From SCUN01 sp964343975 (lineage in GTDB: Bacteria; Acidobacteriota; Vicinamibacteria; Vicinamibacterales; SCN-69-37), in contig CAYFLU010000002.1 in assembly GCA_964343975.1 (NCBI GenBank), forward strand, positions 1 to 64,000: DNA of 64,000 bases, in the 5' to 3' direction. The notes under the pieces were generated by a model, which did not search any database, was not told the origin of the DNA, and saw only the letters and a list, made by a program, of their open reading frames with translations. Shown piece after piece: positions 1 through 8,799 of this stretch. The stretch's first letter is position 1. Every line of letters begins with the position of its first letter. The position numbers were made by a program, and so were the translations under genes.

Positions 1-1017
1 GTGCACGCGCGAACCATCGCCACGCGCGTGCACGCGGACCATACCGAGTTTCGCGTGACGCCGAGCGCGATGGGCCTCATCGAGAAACTGGTGTGGCACC
101 ACGACGGGGCGTTCGGCGACTCCTCGGCCATCCCGACCTTCATCGTGTCGCAGCTCACACGACAACACGTGACGGTGGCGCTGTCCGGCGACGGCGGCGA
201 CGAGCTGTTTGCCGGCTACGTCCGATTCGGCGCCGGCATGGCCGCGGAGCGCATTCCGCCGCCGCTGCGGCGGGCACTGGCTGCCACGCTAGCGGTGATC
301 CCGGGCAGTGTCCCGGGCCGGCACCTCCTCGGCCGTGCGCGACGATTCGCGCAGGCGGTGGGACTGCCGCTCCACGAGCGCATGACGCGGTGGATCTCGC
401 TCTTCTACGACGATCTGGAGGCGCTGTTCACGCCCGAGTTTCTGGCGACCGTGGCGCCGATTGACCGGCTGGCGTATTTGCGGGGAGACGTGGACGCGCT
501 GCGGGGCCGCACGCCGCTTGCGCAGATGCTCTACGCCAACTACCGCTCGTATTTGCTCGACGATCTGCTGGTGAAGATGGATCGCTGCAGCATGGCCAAT
601 TCGCTCGAGACGCGCTCGCCGCTGCTCGACCGTGAGCTGACCGAATACGTCGCCTCGCTCCCTGACGACTTCAAGATCCGCGGGGCCCAGCGCAAGTTCA
701 TCTTGCGGCAGGCGTTCGGAGATCTGCTGCCCGATTCGGTGCAGCATCGGCGCAAGATGGGATTCGGCGTCCCACTCGACGCGTGGTTCCGCGGCGAGTT
801 GCGGGGCTTCCTGCGCGAGCATCTGCTGGCGGGTGACGCGCGCTACACCTCGTTCCTCGCGCGATCCGCCGTCGAGGGGCTGGTGGAGGCGCACGAGAAC
901 GGCTCGGCCAATCTCGGACTGCAGTTGTGGACCGTGCTCACGTTCGAGGTCTGGCTGCGCGCGTTGCCGGCCTGGCAGCGCGACGGCGCCCTGCGCGCGG
1001 AAGGGGCGACCGCATGA
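1..1017 (+). CDS. asnB: Asparagine synthase-type amidotransferase, C-terminal part (cut by left edge)
   Basis: This is the synthetase half of a glutamine-dependent asparagine synthase (AsnB family), which adenylates a carboxylate and amidates it with ammonia. The reading frame is open at base 1, so the N-terminal glutaminase domain and the PPi loop (SGGxDS) lie outside the window. Visible family signatures are SGDGGDELFAGY at residues 62-73 of the fragment and LLVKMDR followed by SLETRSPLLD near residues 190-210. Family members are about 600-650 residues, so roughly the last half is present. In glycan clusters such paralogues often amidate sugar carboxylates or act on unknown acids rather than making asparagine; that role is inference. 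Its stop overlaps the next start (ATGA at 1014-1017). Two further AsnB paralogues occur at 50766 and 61390. Confidence 0.88.
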   Translation: MHARTIATRVHADHTEFRVTPSAMGLIEKLVWHHDGAFGDSSAIPTFIVSQLTRQHVTVALSGDGGDELFAGYVRFGAGMAAERIPPPLRRALAATLAVIPGSVPGRHLLGRARRFAQAVGLPLHERMTRWISLFYDDLEALFTPEFLATVAPIDRLAYLRGDVDALRGRTPLAQMLYANYRSYLLDDLLVKMDRCSMANSLETRSPLLDRELTEYVASLPDDFKIRGAQRKFILRQAFGDLLPDSVQHRRKMGFGVPLDAWFRGELRGFLREHLLAGDARYTSFLARSAVEGLVEAHENGSANLGLQLWTVLTFEVWLRALPAWQRDGALRAEGATA

Positions 1018-1655
1018 ATATCGAAGAACGGCGCAACCTGCAGGCACTCGAAGCGATCGCCGAGGACGATCGCATCACGCAACGACGCTTGTCGACGAAG
1101 CTCAGCATCGCGATCGGCCTCACGAATCTCTACCTCAAGCGCCTCGTGCTCAAAGGCTACGTGAAGTGCCTGAACGTCCGGCCAAATCGCATCCAGTACC
1201 TGCTCACGCCGAAGGGGCTCGCTGAGAAGACTCGTCTGACCTACGAGTTCATGGACTACTCGCTGCACTTGTACGGCCAGACGCGCCGGCAACTGCGCCA
1301 GCGGCTGCTGCCGCTCGCCACGGGCGAACGTAAGCGCGTGGCCATCTTCGGTTCCGGCGAGGCCGCCGAGTTGGCCTACATGTCGATCATGGAGCTGAAC
1401 CTCGAGTTGGCCGGCGTCTTCGATGCCGCCGCCGAGGGCGTCTTCCTCGGCAAGTCCGTGCTCGACATCCGCGCCCATCGCGAGGTCGCCTTCGATTTGA
1501 TGATCGTCGCGTCGCTGGACGCCTCCGCTCACGTGATCGCGGAATTGACGGCACTCGGCATCGCGCGGGAGCGTGTGATCTTGCTGCGAGAGCCGACCGC
1601 CCCCGGGGCCGTCGGGAGTGAGACGGACGCGGGCGCCGAGGCCGGATGGTCCTAG
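1014..1655 (+). CDS. Winged-helix regulator with C-terminal Rossmann-like sensor domain
   Basis: A 213-residue protein. Residues 1-75 look like a MarR/ArsR-size winged helix: a helix-turn-helix around 20-45 and a wing near 50-65 ending in LTPKGLAEK, a pattern typical of EPS-cluster-associated regulators. Residues 105-205 look like the nucleotide-binding N-terminal domain of PglD-type proteins, with VAIFGSGEAAEL at 109-120 as the glycine loop. I infer a DNA-binding regulator that senses a nucleotide or nucleotide sugar and controls this glycan cluster; no operator can be recognised because there is no intergenic space. The ATG at 1014 is chosen because it overlaps the AsnB stop and starts the winged helix; an in-frame upstream start at 927 would lie inside AsnB. 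It overlaps the next gene by 10 bases. Confidence 0.75.
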   Translation: MNIEERRNLQALEAIAEDDRITQRRLSTKLSIAIGLTNLYLKRLVLKGYVKCLNVRPNRIQYLLTPKGLAEKTRLTYEFMDYSLHLYGQTRRQLRQRLLPLATGERKRVAIFGSGEAAELAYMSIMELNLELAGVFDAAAEGVFLGKSVLDIRAHREVAFDLMIVASLDASAHVIAELTALGIARERVILLREPTAPGAVGSETDAGAEAGWS

Positions 1656-2392
1656 CCGATCGCGTTCCCGGCCGCCGCGCGTGGCGGTGGGTCGTCGGCC
1701 TCCTCGCGGTCTGGGTCCTCGCCCATTGGCCGGTCACGACGAAGCAAGGCGTGAACTTCGAAGTGAGTACCCATCGCTTGCCGCTCTACGTGAAGGCCTT
1801 CGAGTTCCTCGATCGGGATGCCCAGTTCGCCGCGCTGTCCGCTGAGGTGCTCCGTGGTGCGACCGACGACGAACAGCGCGTGTCGGCGGCGTTTGCCTAT
1901 GTGCGTCGTCGCGTCCAGCCCACGCCGGACGGTTGGCCCATCGTCGATGACCATGTCCTCAATATCGCGATCCGCGGATACGGGCAGCCCGACCAACAAG
2001 CGGACGTCTACACGCTGCTGCTCTCGTACGGCGGTGTGCGCGCGTTCTGGGCCAAGGCTCGGATGCCGGGAGACGGCGTCGGCGTCGTGCTCAGCTACGC
2101 GCTGGTGGGCGGCCGTTGGACGGTGGCCGATGTCGCGAACGGGTTTCTCTTTCGGAACCGTGCCGGCCAACTCGCCACCGCCGCCGATGTGGCCGCCGAT
2201 CGGTTGGCGCGGCCCGACGGCGTCGCGACGTTGATGATTCGTGACACGCCCTATGCCGATCTGCTCGATCAGGTGCGTCAGCCTCCGGTGCCGACGCCTC
2301 TGCGTACCGACCTCCAGAAGCCCTGGCCGCGGCTCTGGCATGAATTCCTGCGCGCCGTGAGACTCGAACATGAAGATGGATCTGAACGATAA
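1646..2392 (+). CDS. Membrane-anchored transglutaminase-like protein (hypothetical)
   Basis: A 248-residue protein with one predicted N-terminal membrane segment (about residues 13-28), then a soluble domain that would face the periplasm. The stretch around residues 65-125 (a conserved-looking helix, a D-H pair in 'IVDDHVLN', then a region of small and aromatic residues) resembles the transglutaminase-like proteins that accompany AsnB and EPS genes, but I cannot see a clean Cys-His-Asp triad, so catalytic activity is doubtful. It sits between the regulator and pseB, overlapping both (10 and 23 bases), which supports translational coupling in one operon. Function is not established. Confidence 0.6.
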   Translation: MVLADRVPGRRAWRWVVGLLAVWVLAHWPVTTKQGVNFEVSTHRLPLYVKAFEFLDRDAQFAALSAEVLRGATDDEQRVSAAFAYVRRRVQPTPDGWPIVDDHVLNIAIRGYGQPDQQADVYTLLLSYGGVRAFWAKARMPGDGVGVVLSYALVGGRWTVADVANGFLFRNRAGQLATAADVAADRLARPDGVATLMIRDTPYADLLDQVRQPPVPTPLRTDLQKPWPRLWHEFLRAVRLEHEDGSER

Positions 2393-3338
2393 GGTCATTC
2401 TGGTCACGGGCGGGACCGGCTCGTTTGGTCGCCGGTTCACGGCCACGGTGCTGGAGCGCTTTCGCCCGAAGAAGCTGATCATCTTCAGCCGCGACGAGCT
2501 CAAGCAGTCGGAGATGGCGCGGGAGGTGCAGGGCAAGAACGTGCGCTTCTTCATCGGCGACGTGCGGGACGCGGAGCGGCTGCGTCGTGCCATGCGAGGC
2601 GTCGATGTCGTCGTGCATGCGGCCGCGATGAAGCAGGTGCCCGCGTGCGAGTACAACCCGTTTGAAGCCGTCAAGACGAACATCATCGGCGGCGCCAACG
2701 TCATCGAAGCGGCGATTGACTGCAAGGTCTCCCGCGTGCTCGCGATCTCGACGGACAAGGCGGTCAATCCGGTGAACCTGTACGGCGCGACCAAACTGTG
2801 CGCCGAAAAACTCTTCGTCCAGGGTAATTCGTACGCCGGCGATGGCGGCACGATCTTCAGCTGTGCGCGCTACGGCAATGTGGTCGGGAGCCGCGGCAGT
2901 GTGATTCCGATCTTCACCGAACAGCGTGCCACTGGCGTCGTGACCGTCACGGATGAGCGCATGACACGGTTCTGGATGACGCTGCAGCAAGGCGTCGAGT
3001 TCGTGTTGCAGGCGGTGCAGACCATGCAGGGAGGCGAGATCTTCGTCCCGAAGATTCCGAGCATGCGCATTCTGGATCTCGTGAAGGCGGTGGCGCCGGA
3101 ATGTCAGATCAAGGTCACCGGGATTCGTCCGGGCGAGAAGATGCATGAAGTCCTCGTGTCTGAAGACGAGGCCCACCACACGATCGAGTACGACTCGTTC
3201 TTCGTGATCACGCCGTCGCATCCATGGTGGCGCGTGGCGCACTGGGCGGATGGTCGCCGATTGCCTGACGGCTATCGGTATGCGAGCGACACGAACAGCG
3301 AGTGGCTCAGCGTCGAACAACTGAAGACGTTCGCGTGA
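2370..3338 (+). CDS. pseB: UDP-N-acetylglucosamine 4,6-dehydratase (inverting), PseB
   Basis: First step of pseudaminic acid synthesis: converts UDP-GlcNAc to UDP-2-acetamido-2,6-dideoxy-L-arabino-hexos-4-ulose using bound NADP. The protein is 322 residues, normal for PseB. It is an extended SDR: TGGTGSFG at 13-20 is the dinucleotide loop, STDKAVNP at 127-134 holds the Thr-Asp-Lys catalytic set, and YxxxK is Tyr138/Lys142. The RPGEKMHE motif near 253-260 is characteristic of this soluble PseB/FlaA1 group. The ATG at 2370 is followed two codons later by another ATG (2376); either may be used. The gene overlaps the previous one by 23 bases and its TGA shares an A with the next ATG (3338), so pseB and pseC are translationally coupled. 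Cytoplasmic. Confidence 0.95.
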   Translation: MKMDLNDKVILVTGGTGSFGRRFTATVLERFRPKKLIIFSRDELKQSEMAREVQGKNVRFFIGDVRDAERLRRAMRGVDVVVHAAAMKQVPACEYNPFEAVKTNIIGGANVIEAAIDCKVSRVLAISTDKAVNPVNLYGATKLCAEKLFVQGNSYAGDGGTIFSCARYGNVVGSRGSVIPIFTEQRATGVVTVTDERMTRFWMTLQQGVEFVLQAVQTMQGGEIFVPKIPSMRILDLVKAVAPECQIKVTGIRPGEKMHEVLVSEDEAHHTIEYDSFFVITPSHPWWRVAHWADGRRLPDGYRYASDTNSEWLSVEQLKTFA

Positions 3339-4534
3339 TGAAAGAGCGGCTGGCCATCGACGGCGGCATGCCGGTGCGGCGGGCGCTCCTGCCGTACGGC
3401 CGCCAGGCCCTCACGGACGCCGATATCGCAGCGGTCGTCGACGTGCTGCGCTCGGACTGGATTACGACCGGACCGACCGTCGAGCGATTCGAGGCCGCGT
3501 TCGCCGCGCGCGTCGGCGCTGCGCACGCCGTGACCTTCAGTTCGGGCACGGCCGCGCTGCACGGCGCGGCGTTCGCCGCGGGGCTCCAGCCGGGGGATGA
3601 GGCGATCACGTCGCCCTTGACGTTCTGCGCGACATCGAACGCTGTGTTGTATCAGGGTGCGGTGCCGGTGTTCGCGGACGTGCGCGACGATCGGCTGACG
3701 ATCGACGTCACCGCGGTCGAGGCGCGTCTGACGCCAAAGACGCGCGCGATTCTGCCGGTGGACTATGCCGGCCATCCCGCCGACCTCGATGCCCTGATGG
3801 CGATGGCTGCCGCGCGAGGTCTGATCGTCATCGAAGATGCCGCGCATGCACTCGGTGCGACGTATCACGGTCGGCCGGTTGGCCAGATCGCGCACATGAC
3901 GGTCTTCAGCCTGCATCCGGTGAAGCACCTCACGACGGGAGAGGGCGGTGTCGTGACCACGAACGATGCGGACGTGGCCCGGCGCCTCCGGAGTTTCCGC
4001 AGCCACGGCATCGACAGCGACGCCCGGACCCGGCACGAGCAGGGGCAGTGGTTCTACGAGATGACCGCGCTGGGTTTCAACTACCGCCTGACGGACATCG
4101 CGTGCGCGCTCGGACTGTCGCAGCTGCCGCGACTCTCGGCGAATCTCGCGGCGCGCCGGGCGATCGCGGCCCGCTACGCCGTCGAACTGGCCGATGTGCC
4201 CGCCCTGCGGCTGCCGGAATCGGCGCCCGATGTGGAACCGGCGTGGCATCTGTATCCCGTGCGTGTGCAGCCGCCGCTCGATCGCGGGGCCGTGTTTCGT
4301 GCGCTGCGTGCGGAGGGCATTGGCGTGAACGTCCACTACATTCCCGTGCACCTGCACCCCTACTATCGCGACCGCTTCGGCGACCGCCGCGGGGCGTATC
4401 CGCGCGCCGAGCGCGCGTATGCCGAGCTCCTCAGCCTGCCGATGTTCCACAGCATGACGACGGCCGACGTAGACGATGTCGTGGCGGCCGTGCGTAAGGT
4501 GATGTGTCATTTCTCCGAGGCCCAACACCCATGA
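3338..4534 (+). CDS. pseC: UDP-4-amino-4,6-dideoxy-N-acetyl-L-altrosamine transaminase, PseC
   Basis: PLP-dependent DegT/DnrJ/EryC1 aminotransferase, 398 residues, that adds the C4 amino group to the PseB product using glutamate. The Schiff-base lysine is Lys196 in SLHPVKHLTTGEGG, the SxHPxKxxTTGEGG form typical of PseC. The PLP ring aspartate is in IEDAAHALG (Asp167). The SSGTAALH motif at 68-75 binds the PLP phosphate. It starts with ATG immediately at the PseB stop and ends in a 4-base overlap (ATGA, 4531-4534) with the next synthase gene. Its place directly after pseB fixes the pathway assignment. Confidence 0.95.
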   Translation: MKERLAIDGGMPVRRALLPYGRQALTDADIAAVVDVLRSDWITTGPTVERFEAAFAARVGAAHAVTFSSGTAALHGAAFAAGLQPGDEAITSPLTFCATSNAVLYQGAVPVFADVRDDRLTIDVTAVEARLTPKTRAILPVDYAGHPADLDALMAMAAARGLIVIEDAAHALGATYHGRPVGQIAHMTVFSLHPVKHLTTGEGGVVTTNDADVARRLRSFRSHGIDSDARTRHEQGQWFYEMTALGFNYRLTDIACALGLSQLPRLSANLAARRAIAARYAVELADVPALRLPESAPDVEPAWHLYPVRVQPPLDRGAVFRALRAEGIGVNVHYIPVHLHPYYRDRFGDRRGAYPRAERAYAELLSLPMFHSMTTADVDDVVAAVRKVMCHFSEAQHP

Positions 4535-6261
4535 CCGTCCTGGCTCCTGACCGCTTGTTCATCATTGCCGAGATGGCCGGCGCGCACGCCGGCGACGCGG
4601 AGCGCGCGGCGCGCATCATCGACGCGGCCGCGGATGCGGGCGCCGATGCGGTGAAAGTGCATCTGTACACGCCGGACGAATTGGCTGTGCCGTCCTTCTC
4701 GTACTACCCGCTCTATCAACAGCTGCAGTTCGCGCCGGAGGTCTGGCAGCGTCTCGTGGCGCAGGCCCACGCGCGCGGATTGCAGGTCGTCGCGGATGTC
4801 TTCGGCGTCGACAGCGCCAATGCCGCCGTCGGCTACGGCATCGACGGATTCAAAGTGCACACCGCCGACGTGACGAACCGGGGTCTCCTTGAGCGGCTGG
4901 GGGCGTCCGGCCGTCCGATTCTCGTGTCGGTCGGAGGCTCGACGTGGGTCGAGACCGCGGAGGCGCTGACGACATTGCGCGACGCCGGAGCCGAGACGTT
5001 GGTCTTGATGCCGGGGTTTCAGGGCTATCCGACGGCACTGGAGCATTCGTTCCTGCGTCGCATTCAGGCGCTGCGTGCCAAGTTCCAGCTGCCGGTTGGG
5101 TACGCGTCACATGCGGACGGTGGCTCGGATGAGGCCGGCTGGCTGCCCGTGCTGGCAGCGGCGGCCGGCGCCGACGTGATCGAAGTGCATGTCACGGTCG
5201 ATCGGGAGGCGCGCGGACCGGACTATCAATCCTCGTTCGATCCCGCACCGTTAGCCAGCGTGGTCCAGCGCCTGCGCGCGTTCACGCCGGCGCTGGGACC
5301 GGCGACGCTCGATCTCAGCGATGCCGAGCGCCACTACCGCGCGGTTCACAAGAAGTTCGTCGTCGCGACCGGGCCGCTTCATCCCGGCGATGTCGTGACG
5401 GCGGATCACATCGGGCTCAAGCGCACGGGAGAGCCACCGACGGGCCAGGCGCTGGATGTGCACGGTGTCCTCGGCCGACGACTCACCCGCGAAGTGGCGA
5501 CGCATGCCGCCTTGGTGCCGGCGGATCTGCGCGCGCGCGTGGTTGCCACGCTGGCGTGCCGCGCAGAGTCCGGGCGGCTGTATGGCAAGCCCATGCAGCC
5601 GGTCGGAGACCGGCCGATCATCCAGCACTTGATCGATCGGCTGCGCCGCGTGCCGATCATCGACGACATCGTGCTGGCGATCAGCGATGGTCCGTCGCGG
5701 GCGGTCTTCATCGATTACGCCGAGCGGCAGGGGCTGAAATACGTCGTGGGCCCCGAGAAGGACGTGTTGGGACGTCTCATCATGGCGGCGGACGCGGCGG
5801 GGGCCGACATCGCGATTCGCACGACGACGGAGAATCCGTACGTTTATTGGGAGAATCTCGAGACGCTCGTCCGGGAACACATCGAGCTCGGGATGGATCT
5901 GACGGTGACCGAGAAGTTGCCGCTCGGCGCCTTCCTCGAAGTCATCTCCGTGTCGGCGTTGAAGCGGTCGCATGCGTTCGGAGAAGATCGTCACCGCAGT
6001 GAGTTGTGCACGCTGTTCATCGCCGAGAATCCCGGCGTGTTCGGCATCCGCCGCGTGCCCGCTCCGCCCGAAGTCGAAGGGCCGGATTTGCGTCTCACCG
6101 TCGATACGCCTCAGGACCTGATGCTCGTCCGGGCCCTGTGGAGCGCACTCACCAAGCCCGGTCACCTCATTACCATCGAGGACATCGTGGCGCACCTGCG
6201 CGCGCATCCAGACTTGGCCCGGCTCAACGCGGGCGAGAACACCTTGTACCTGTGGAAATAG
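4531..6261 (+). CDS. Fusion of NeuB-family synthase, SAF domain and SpsF-type cytidylyltransferase
   Basis: A 576-residue two-enzyme protein. Residues 1-250 form a NeuB/SpsE-type PEP-condensing aldolase domain, about 270-335 a SAF (antifreeze-like) domain, and 340-576 a nucleotidyltransferase of the SpsF group (KPMQPVGDRPIIQHL, GPEKDVLGR, TTENPYV, VDTPQDL). In known pathways NeuB-type enzymes make a nonulosonic acid and a cytidylyltransferase activates it as the CMP-sugar. The NeuB half is divergent: the usual ExGxNHxG is AEMAGAHAGD, SDH is ASH, and the EKHF motif is EVHVT, so the two likely metal-binding histidines remain but the lysine and the asparagine are gone. It occupies the place where pseF would be expected and may supply that activity; this is inference. 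ATG 4531 is chosen for the ATGA overlap; an upstream in-frame start lies at 4504. Confidence 0.85.
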   Translation: MTVLAPDRLFIIAEMAGAHAGDAERAARIIDAAADAGADAVKVHLYTPDELAVPSFSYYPLYQQLQFAPEVWQRLVAQAHARGLQVVADVFGVDSANAAVGYGIDGFKVHTADVTNRGLLERLGASGRPILVSVGGSTWVETAEALTTLRDAGAETLVLMPGFQGYPTALEHSFLRRIQALRAKFQLPVGYASHADGGSDEAGWLPVLAAAAGADVIEVHVTVDREARGPDYQSSFDPAPLASVVQRLRAFTPALGPATLDLSDAERHYRAVHKKFVVATGPLHPGDVVTADHIGLKRTGEPPTGQALDVHGVLGRRLTREVATHAALVPADLRARVVATLACRAESGRLYGKPMQPVGDRPIIQHLIDRLRRVPIIDDIVLAISDGPSRAVFIDYAERQGLKYVVGPEKDVLGRLIMAADAAGADIAIRTTTENPYVYWENLETLVREHIELGMDLTVTEKLPLGAFLEVISVSALKRSHAFGEDRHRSELCTLFIAENPGVFGIRRVPAPPEVEGPDLRLTVDTPQDLMLVRALWSALTKPGHLITIEDIVAHLRAHPDLARLNAGENTLYLWK

Positions 6262-7310
6262 CGGGATTCAACATCGCGGGTCGCCGCGTGGGCGACGGCG
6301 CGCCGTGCTACGTGATTGCGGAGGCCGGCAGCAATCACAACGGTGCCCTGGACCAGGCGCGTCGCTTGATTGACGTGGCGGTTCGCGCCGGGGCCGACGC
6401 CGTGAAGTTCCAGGTCTTTCGCGCCGGGAAGCTGTACCCGGCCAATGCCGGCGTCAGCGGCTATCTGAACGATCCGACACCGATCTTCGACATCATCGCG
6501 AAAATGGAGATGCCGTACGCGTGGTTGCCGACGCTCGCCGACCATTGCGCGCAGGGCGGTGTGCATTTTCTCGCGTCCGCCTTCGACGAAGAGTCGACAG
6601 ATCGGATCGCCCCGTTTGTGCCGGCATTCAAGATCGCGTCGTACGAGATGACGCACCTGCCCCTCGTTCGCCATACCGTCGGCTACGGCAAGCCGGTCAT
6701 CCTGTCGACGGGGACGGCGAATCTTGCCGAAGTCGGAGAGACCGTCGGCGCGTGCCGCGAGGCTGGCGGACGCGAGCTCGCGCTTCTGCAGTGCACGGCC
6801 GCGTATCCGGCGCCCCTCGACGCGATGCACGTGTCCGTGTTGCGCACGCTGCGACAGGAATTCGGCGTGCCGGTCGGCCTCTCGGATCACTCGCAGGATC
6901 CCGTCGTGGCGCCCGTCGTTGCCGTGGCGTGTGGCGCGGCCGTGATCGAGAAGCACTTCACGCTCAGCCACGACCTTCAGGGCCCCGATCACAAGTTCGC
7001 GCTCGAACCCGACGCGCTGGCGGTGATGGTGCAGAGGATTCGGGAAGCCGAGCAGGTGATGGGGCGGAGCGAGAAGATGGTGGCTCCGGTCGAGGAAGAA
7101 CTCCGGGCCTTCGCGCGACGCAGTGTCTTTGCGATGCGCGACATTCCGGCCGGCGCGGTGTTGGCGGCGGCTGATCTTGCGGTCCTCCGCAATGGCGCGC
7201 ACACGCCGGGCGTGTCGCCGGACGCGATGGCCGGATTGGTCGGACGCCGCGTACGCATCGGGCTCGCCGCCAACCGACCGATCCAGTGGCGGGATCTCGA
7301 GGACGCGTGA
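6252..7310 (+). CDS. pseI: Pseudaminic acid synthase, PseI
   Basis: Condenses 6-deoxy-AltdiNAc with phosphoenolpyruvate to give pseudaminic acid. It has 352 residues: a NeuB-type TIM barrel (1-275) with AEAGSNHNG at 23-31, the GLSDHS metal site near residue 215 and VIEKHFTL near 235, followed by a C-terminal SAF domain (about 285-350, with VFAMRDIPAGAVL). All key motifs are intact, in contrast to the preceding fusion. The start is a GTG at 6252 giving a 10-base overlap with the fusion gene; no ATG or TTG fits the conserved N-terminus, and the open frame upstream of it has no homology. It ends in a GTGA overlap with the acetyltransferase. Confidence 0.92.
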   Translation: MEIAGFNIAGRRVGDGAPCYVIAEAGSNHNGALDQARRLIDVAVRAGADAVKFQVFRAGKLYPANAGVSGYLNDPTPIFDIIAKMEMPYAWLPTLADHCAQGGVHFLASAFDEESTDRIAPFVPAFKIASYEMTHLPLVRHTVGYGKPVILSTGTANLAEVGETVGACREAGGRELALLQCTAAYPAPLDAMHVSVLRTLRQEFGVPVGLSDHSQDPVVAPVVAVACGAAVIEKHFTLSHDLQGPDHKFALEPDALAVMVQRIREAEQVMGRSEKMVAPVEEELRAFARRSVFAMRDIPAGAVLAAADLAVLRNGAHTPGVSPDAMAGLVGRRVRIGLAANRPIQWRDLEDA

Positions 7311-7780
7311 TCGGGATTTCCGTTCGACCGGCGACTACGGACGATTGCCGTCGCTACTGGGAGTGGGCCAACGATCCAGTGGTGCGCGCCGCGTCGTTCA
7401 CGACGGCACCGATTCCGTGGGAGCAGCATGTGAAGTGGTTCGGTGCCCGTCTCGCCGAGCGTGTGCCGCTCTACGTCGTCGTTGGAGACGGCGGCGCGCT
7501 CCTCGGCCAGGTGCGATTCGACCCGCAGCCCGATGGTGCCTTCGCGGTCGGCATCAGTCTCGATGTGGCGGCACGTGGACGAGGATGGGCCGCGCCGGCG
7601 TTGCGGGCGGGCTGTGACGCGCTGCGACGGGATCGGCCATCGGCGTTGATCGTTGCCTACGTGCGAGCGGAGAACGCGCCGTCGCTCTCGGCGTTTGTGC
7701 GGGCGGGCTTTCGGTCCACGGGATCCGTCCGGGTCCACGACTGCGACGCGGTGCGGCTGGAGTTGGCCCCGTGTCGGTGA
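7307..7780 (+). CDS. pseH: UDP-4-amino-sugar N-acetyltransferase, PseH (GNAT)
   Basis: A 157-residue GNAT-fold protein. PseH acetylates the C4 amino group of the PseC product with acetyl-CoA. The N-terminal VRPATTDDCRRYWEWANDP pattern and the WFGARLA helix match the PseH/RimJ-like group; the acetyl-CoA loop is RGRGWAAPAL near residue 95 and the C-terminal NAPSLSAFVRAGF is the usual GNAT motif. It starts with GTG at 7307 inside the pseI stop (GTGA) and overlaps pseG by 10 bases. The position between pseI and pseG supports this assignment over a ribosomal-protein acetyltransferase. Confidence 0.88.
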   Translation: MIGISVRPATTDDCRRYWEWANDPVVRAASFTTAPIPWEQHVKWFGARLAERVPLYVVVGDGGALLGQVRFDPQPDGAFAVGISLDVAARGRGWAAPALRAGCDALRRDRPSALIVAYVRAENAPSLSAFVRAGFRSTGSVRVHDCDAVRLELAPCR

Positions 7781-8799
7781 ATCCTACGGTCTTGTTCCGT
7801 GTCGAGGCGGGCGTCGGTGTCGGGCTGGGGCATCTGCAGCGGTGTCTGGCGCTCGCAGAAGCGCTGGCAGAGCGAGGCGCGCGCCCGGCCTTTCTCCTGC
7901 CGCCGTCCGAGGATGCCCGCGGCCGGCTGAGTGCGGCAGGTTTTCCCGGCAGCGACCTCTCGGCAGTGTCGGGAAGTCAGGAAGATGCCGCCGACGTCGT
8001 CGCGCGCGCGCACGCGATCAACGCCGCCATCGTCATCGTCGACTCGTACACCGTGGGGGCCGCGTATTTGGACGTCCTGCGCACGAGCGGAATGCGCGTC
8101 GTTGTCCTCGACGATCTGGCGCGCGAAACGCTGCCGGCGCACGTCGTGATCAATGGCGGCGCGCAAGCCCGGTCGATGGCGTACCGATCGAGTACCGGAG
8201 ACACGCGCTTCTTGCTTGGACCGGAGTTCGCGCTGCTCGCGCGCGATGTGGTCCCGCGCACGGTGCGTCCGATTGCGCAGGTCGAGCAGGTGTTGGTGAC
8301 GGTCGGCGGCGATGATCCGCATGACGCGTTGGTGCCGTGTATCGAGGCGGTGGCGGCCGTCGGGGCGTTGCACATCACGGCGGTGGTAGGACCATTCAGC
8401 CACCGTGGTGCTGCGGTGCACGCGGTGGCCGAACGTTCGCCCGTGCCGGTCACCGTCATCGAGGGCGCGCGAGGTTTGCGTGCGCTGATTGCCGAGACGG
8501 ACATCGCGGTGTCTGCCGGTGGCCAGACACTCTATGAGCTGGCGGTGGCCGGTACGCCGACAATCGCGGTGCCGCTCTTCGACAACCAACGCGGCAGCGT
8601 CGATGCCCTTGTTGCTGCCGGTGCGGTCGTGGCGGTGGACGGATTCGGCACGCCCGGCTTCAGAGCCCGCCTCACACACGCTGTGGCCTCGCTGTGCGCC
8701 GATCTGCCTGCACGCGAGCGTCTGCGGGCGGCAGCCCGTGCGCTCGTGGATGGACTCGGCGCCGGGCGCGCCGCCGACGTCGTTTTGGAAGGTGCATGA
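7771..8799 (+). CDS. pseG: UDP-2,4-diacetamido-2,4,6-trideoxy-L-altropyranose hydrolase, PseG
   Basis: Removes UDP from the PseH product to release 6-deoxy-AltdiNAc, the substrate of PseI. The protein has 342 residues with a GT-B (MurG-like) fold. The family motif GxGHxxR is present as GLGHLQRC, with the catalytic-type His21. The C-terminal half has the nucleotide-binding region VSAGGQTLYELAVAGTP around residues 249-265. The start is GTG at 7771, overlapping pseH by 10 bases. With this gene the set pseB, C, H, G, I is complete; only the CMP-transfer step lacks a classical PseF, and two candidate cytidylyltransferases are nearby (C-terminal part of the 4531 gene; 14442). Confidence 0.92.
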   Translation: MSVNPTVLFRVEAGVGVGLGHLQRCLALAEALAERGARPAFLLPPSEDARGRLSAAGFPGSDLSAVSGSQEDAADVVARAHAINAAIVIVDSYTVGAAYLDVLRTSGMRVVVLDDLARETLPAHVVINGGAQARSMAYRSSTGDTRFLLGPEFALLARDVVPRTVRPIAQVEQVLVTVGGDDPHDALVPCIEAVAAVGALHITAVVGPFSHRGAAVHAVAERSPVPVTVIEGARGLRALIAETDIAVSAGGQTLYELAVAGTPTIAVPLFDNQRGSVDALVAAGAVVAVDGFGTPGFRARLTHAVASLCADLPARERLRAAARALVDGLGAGRAADVVLEGA

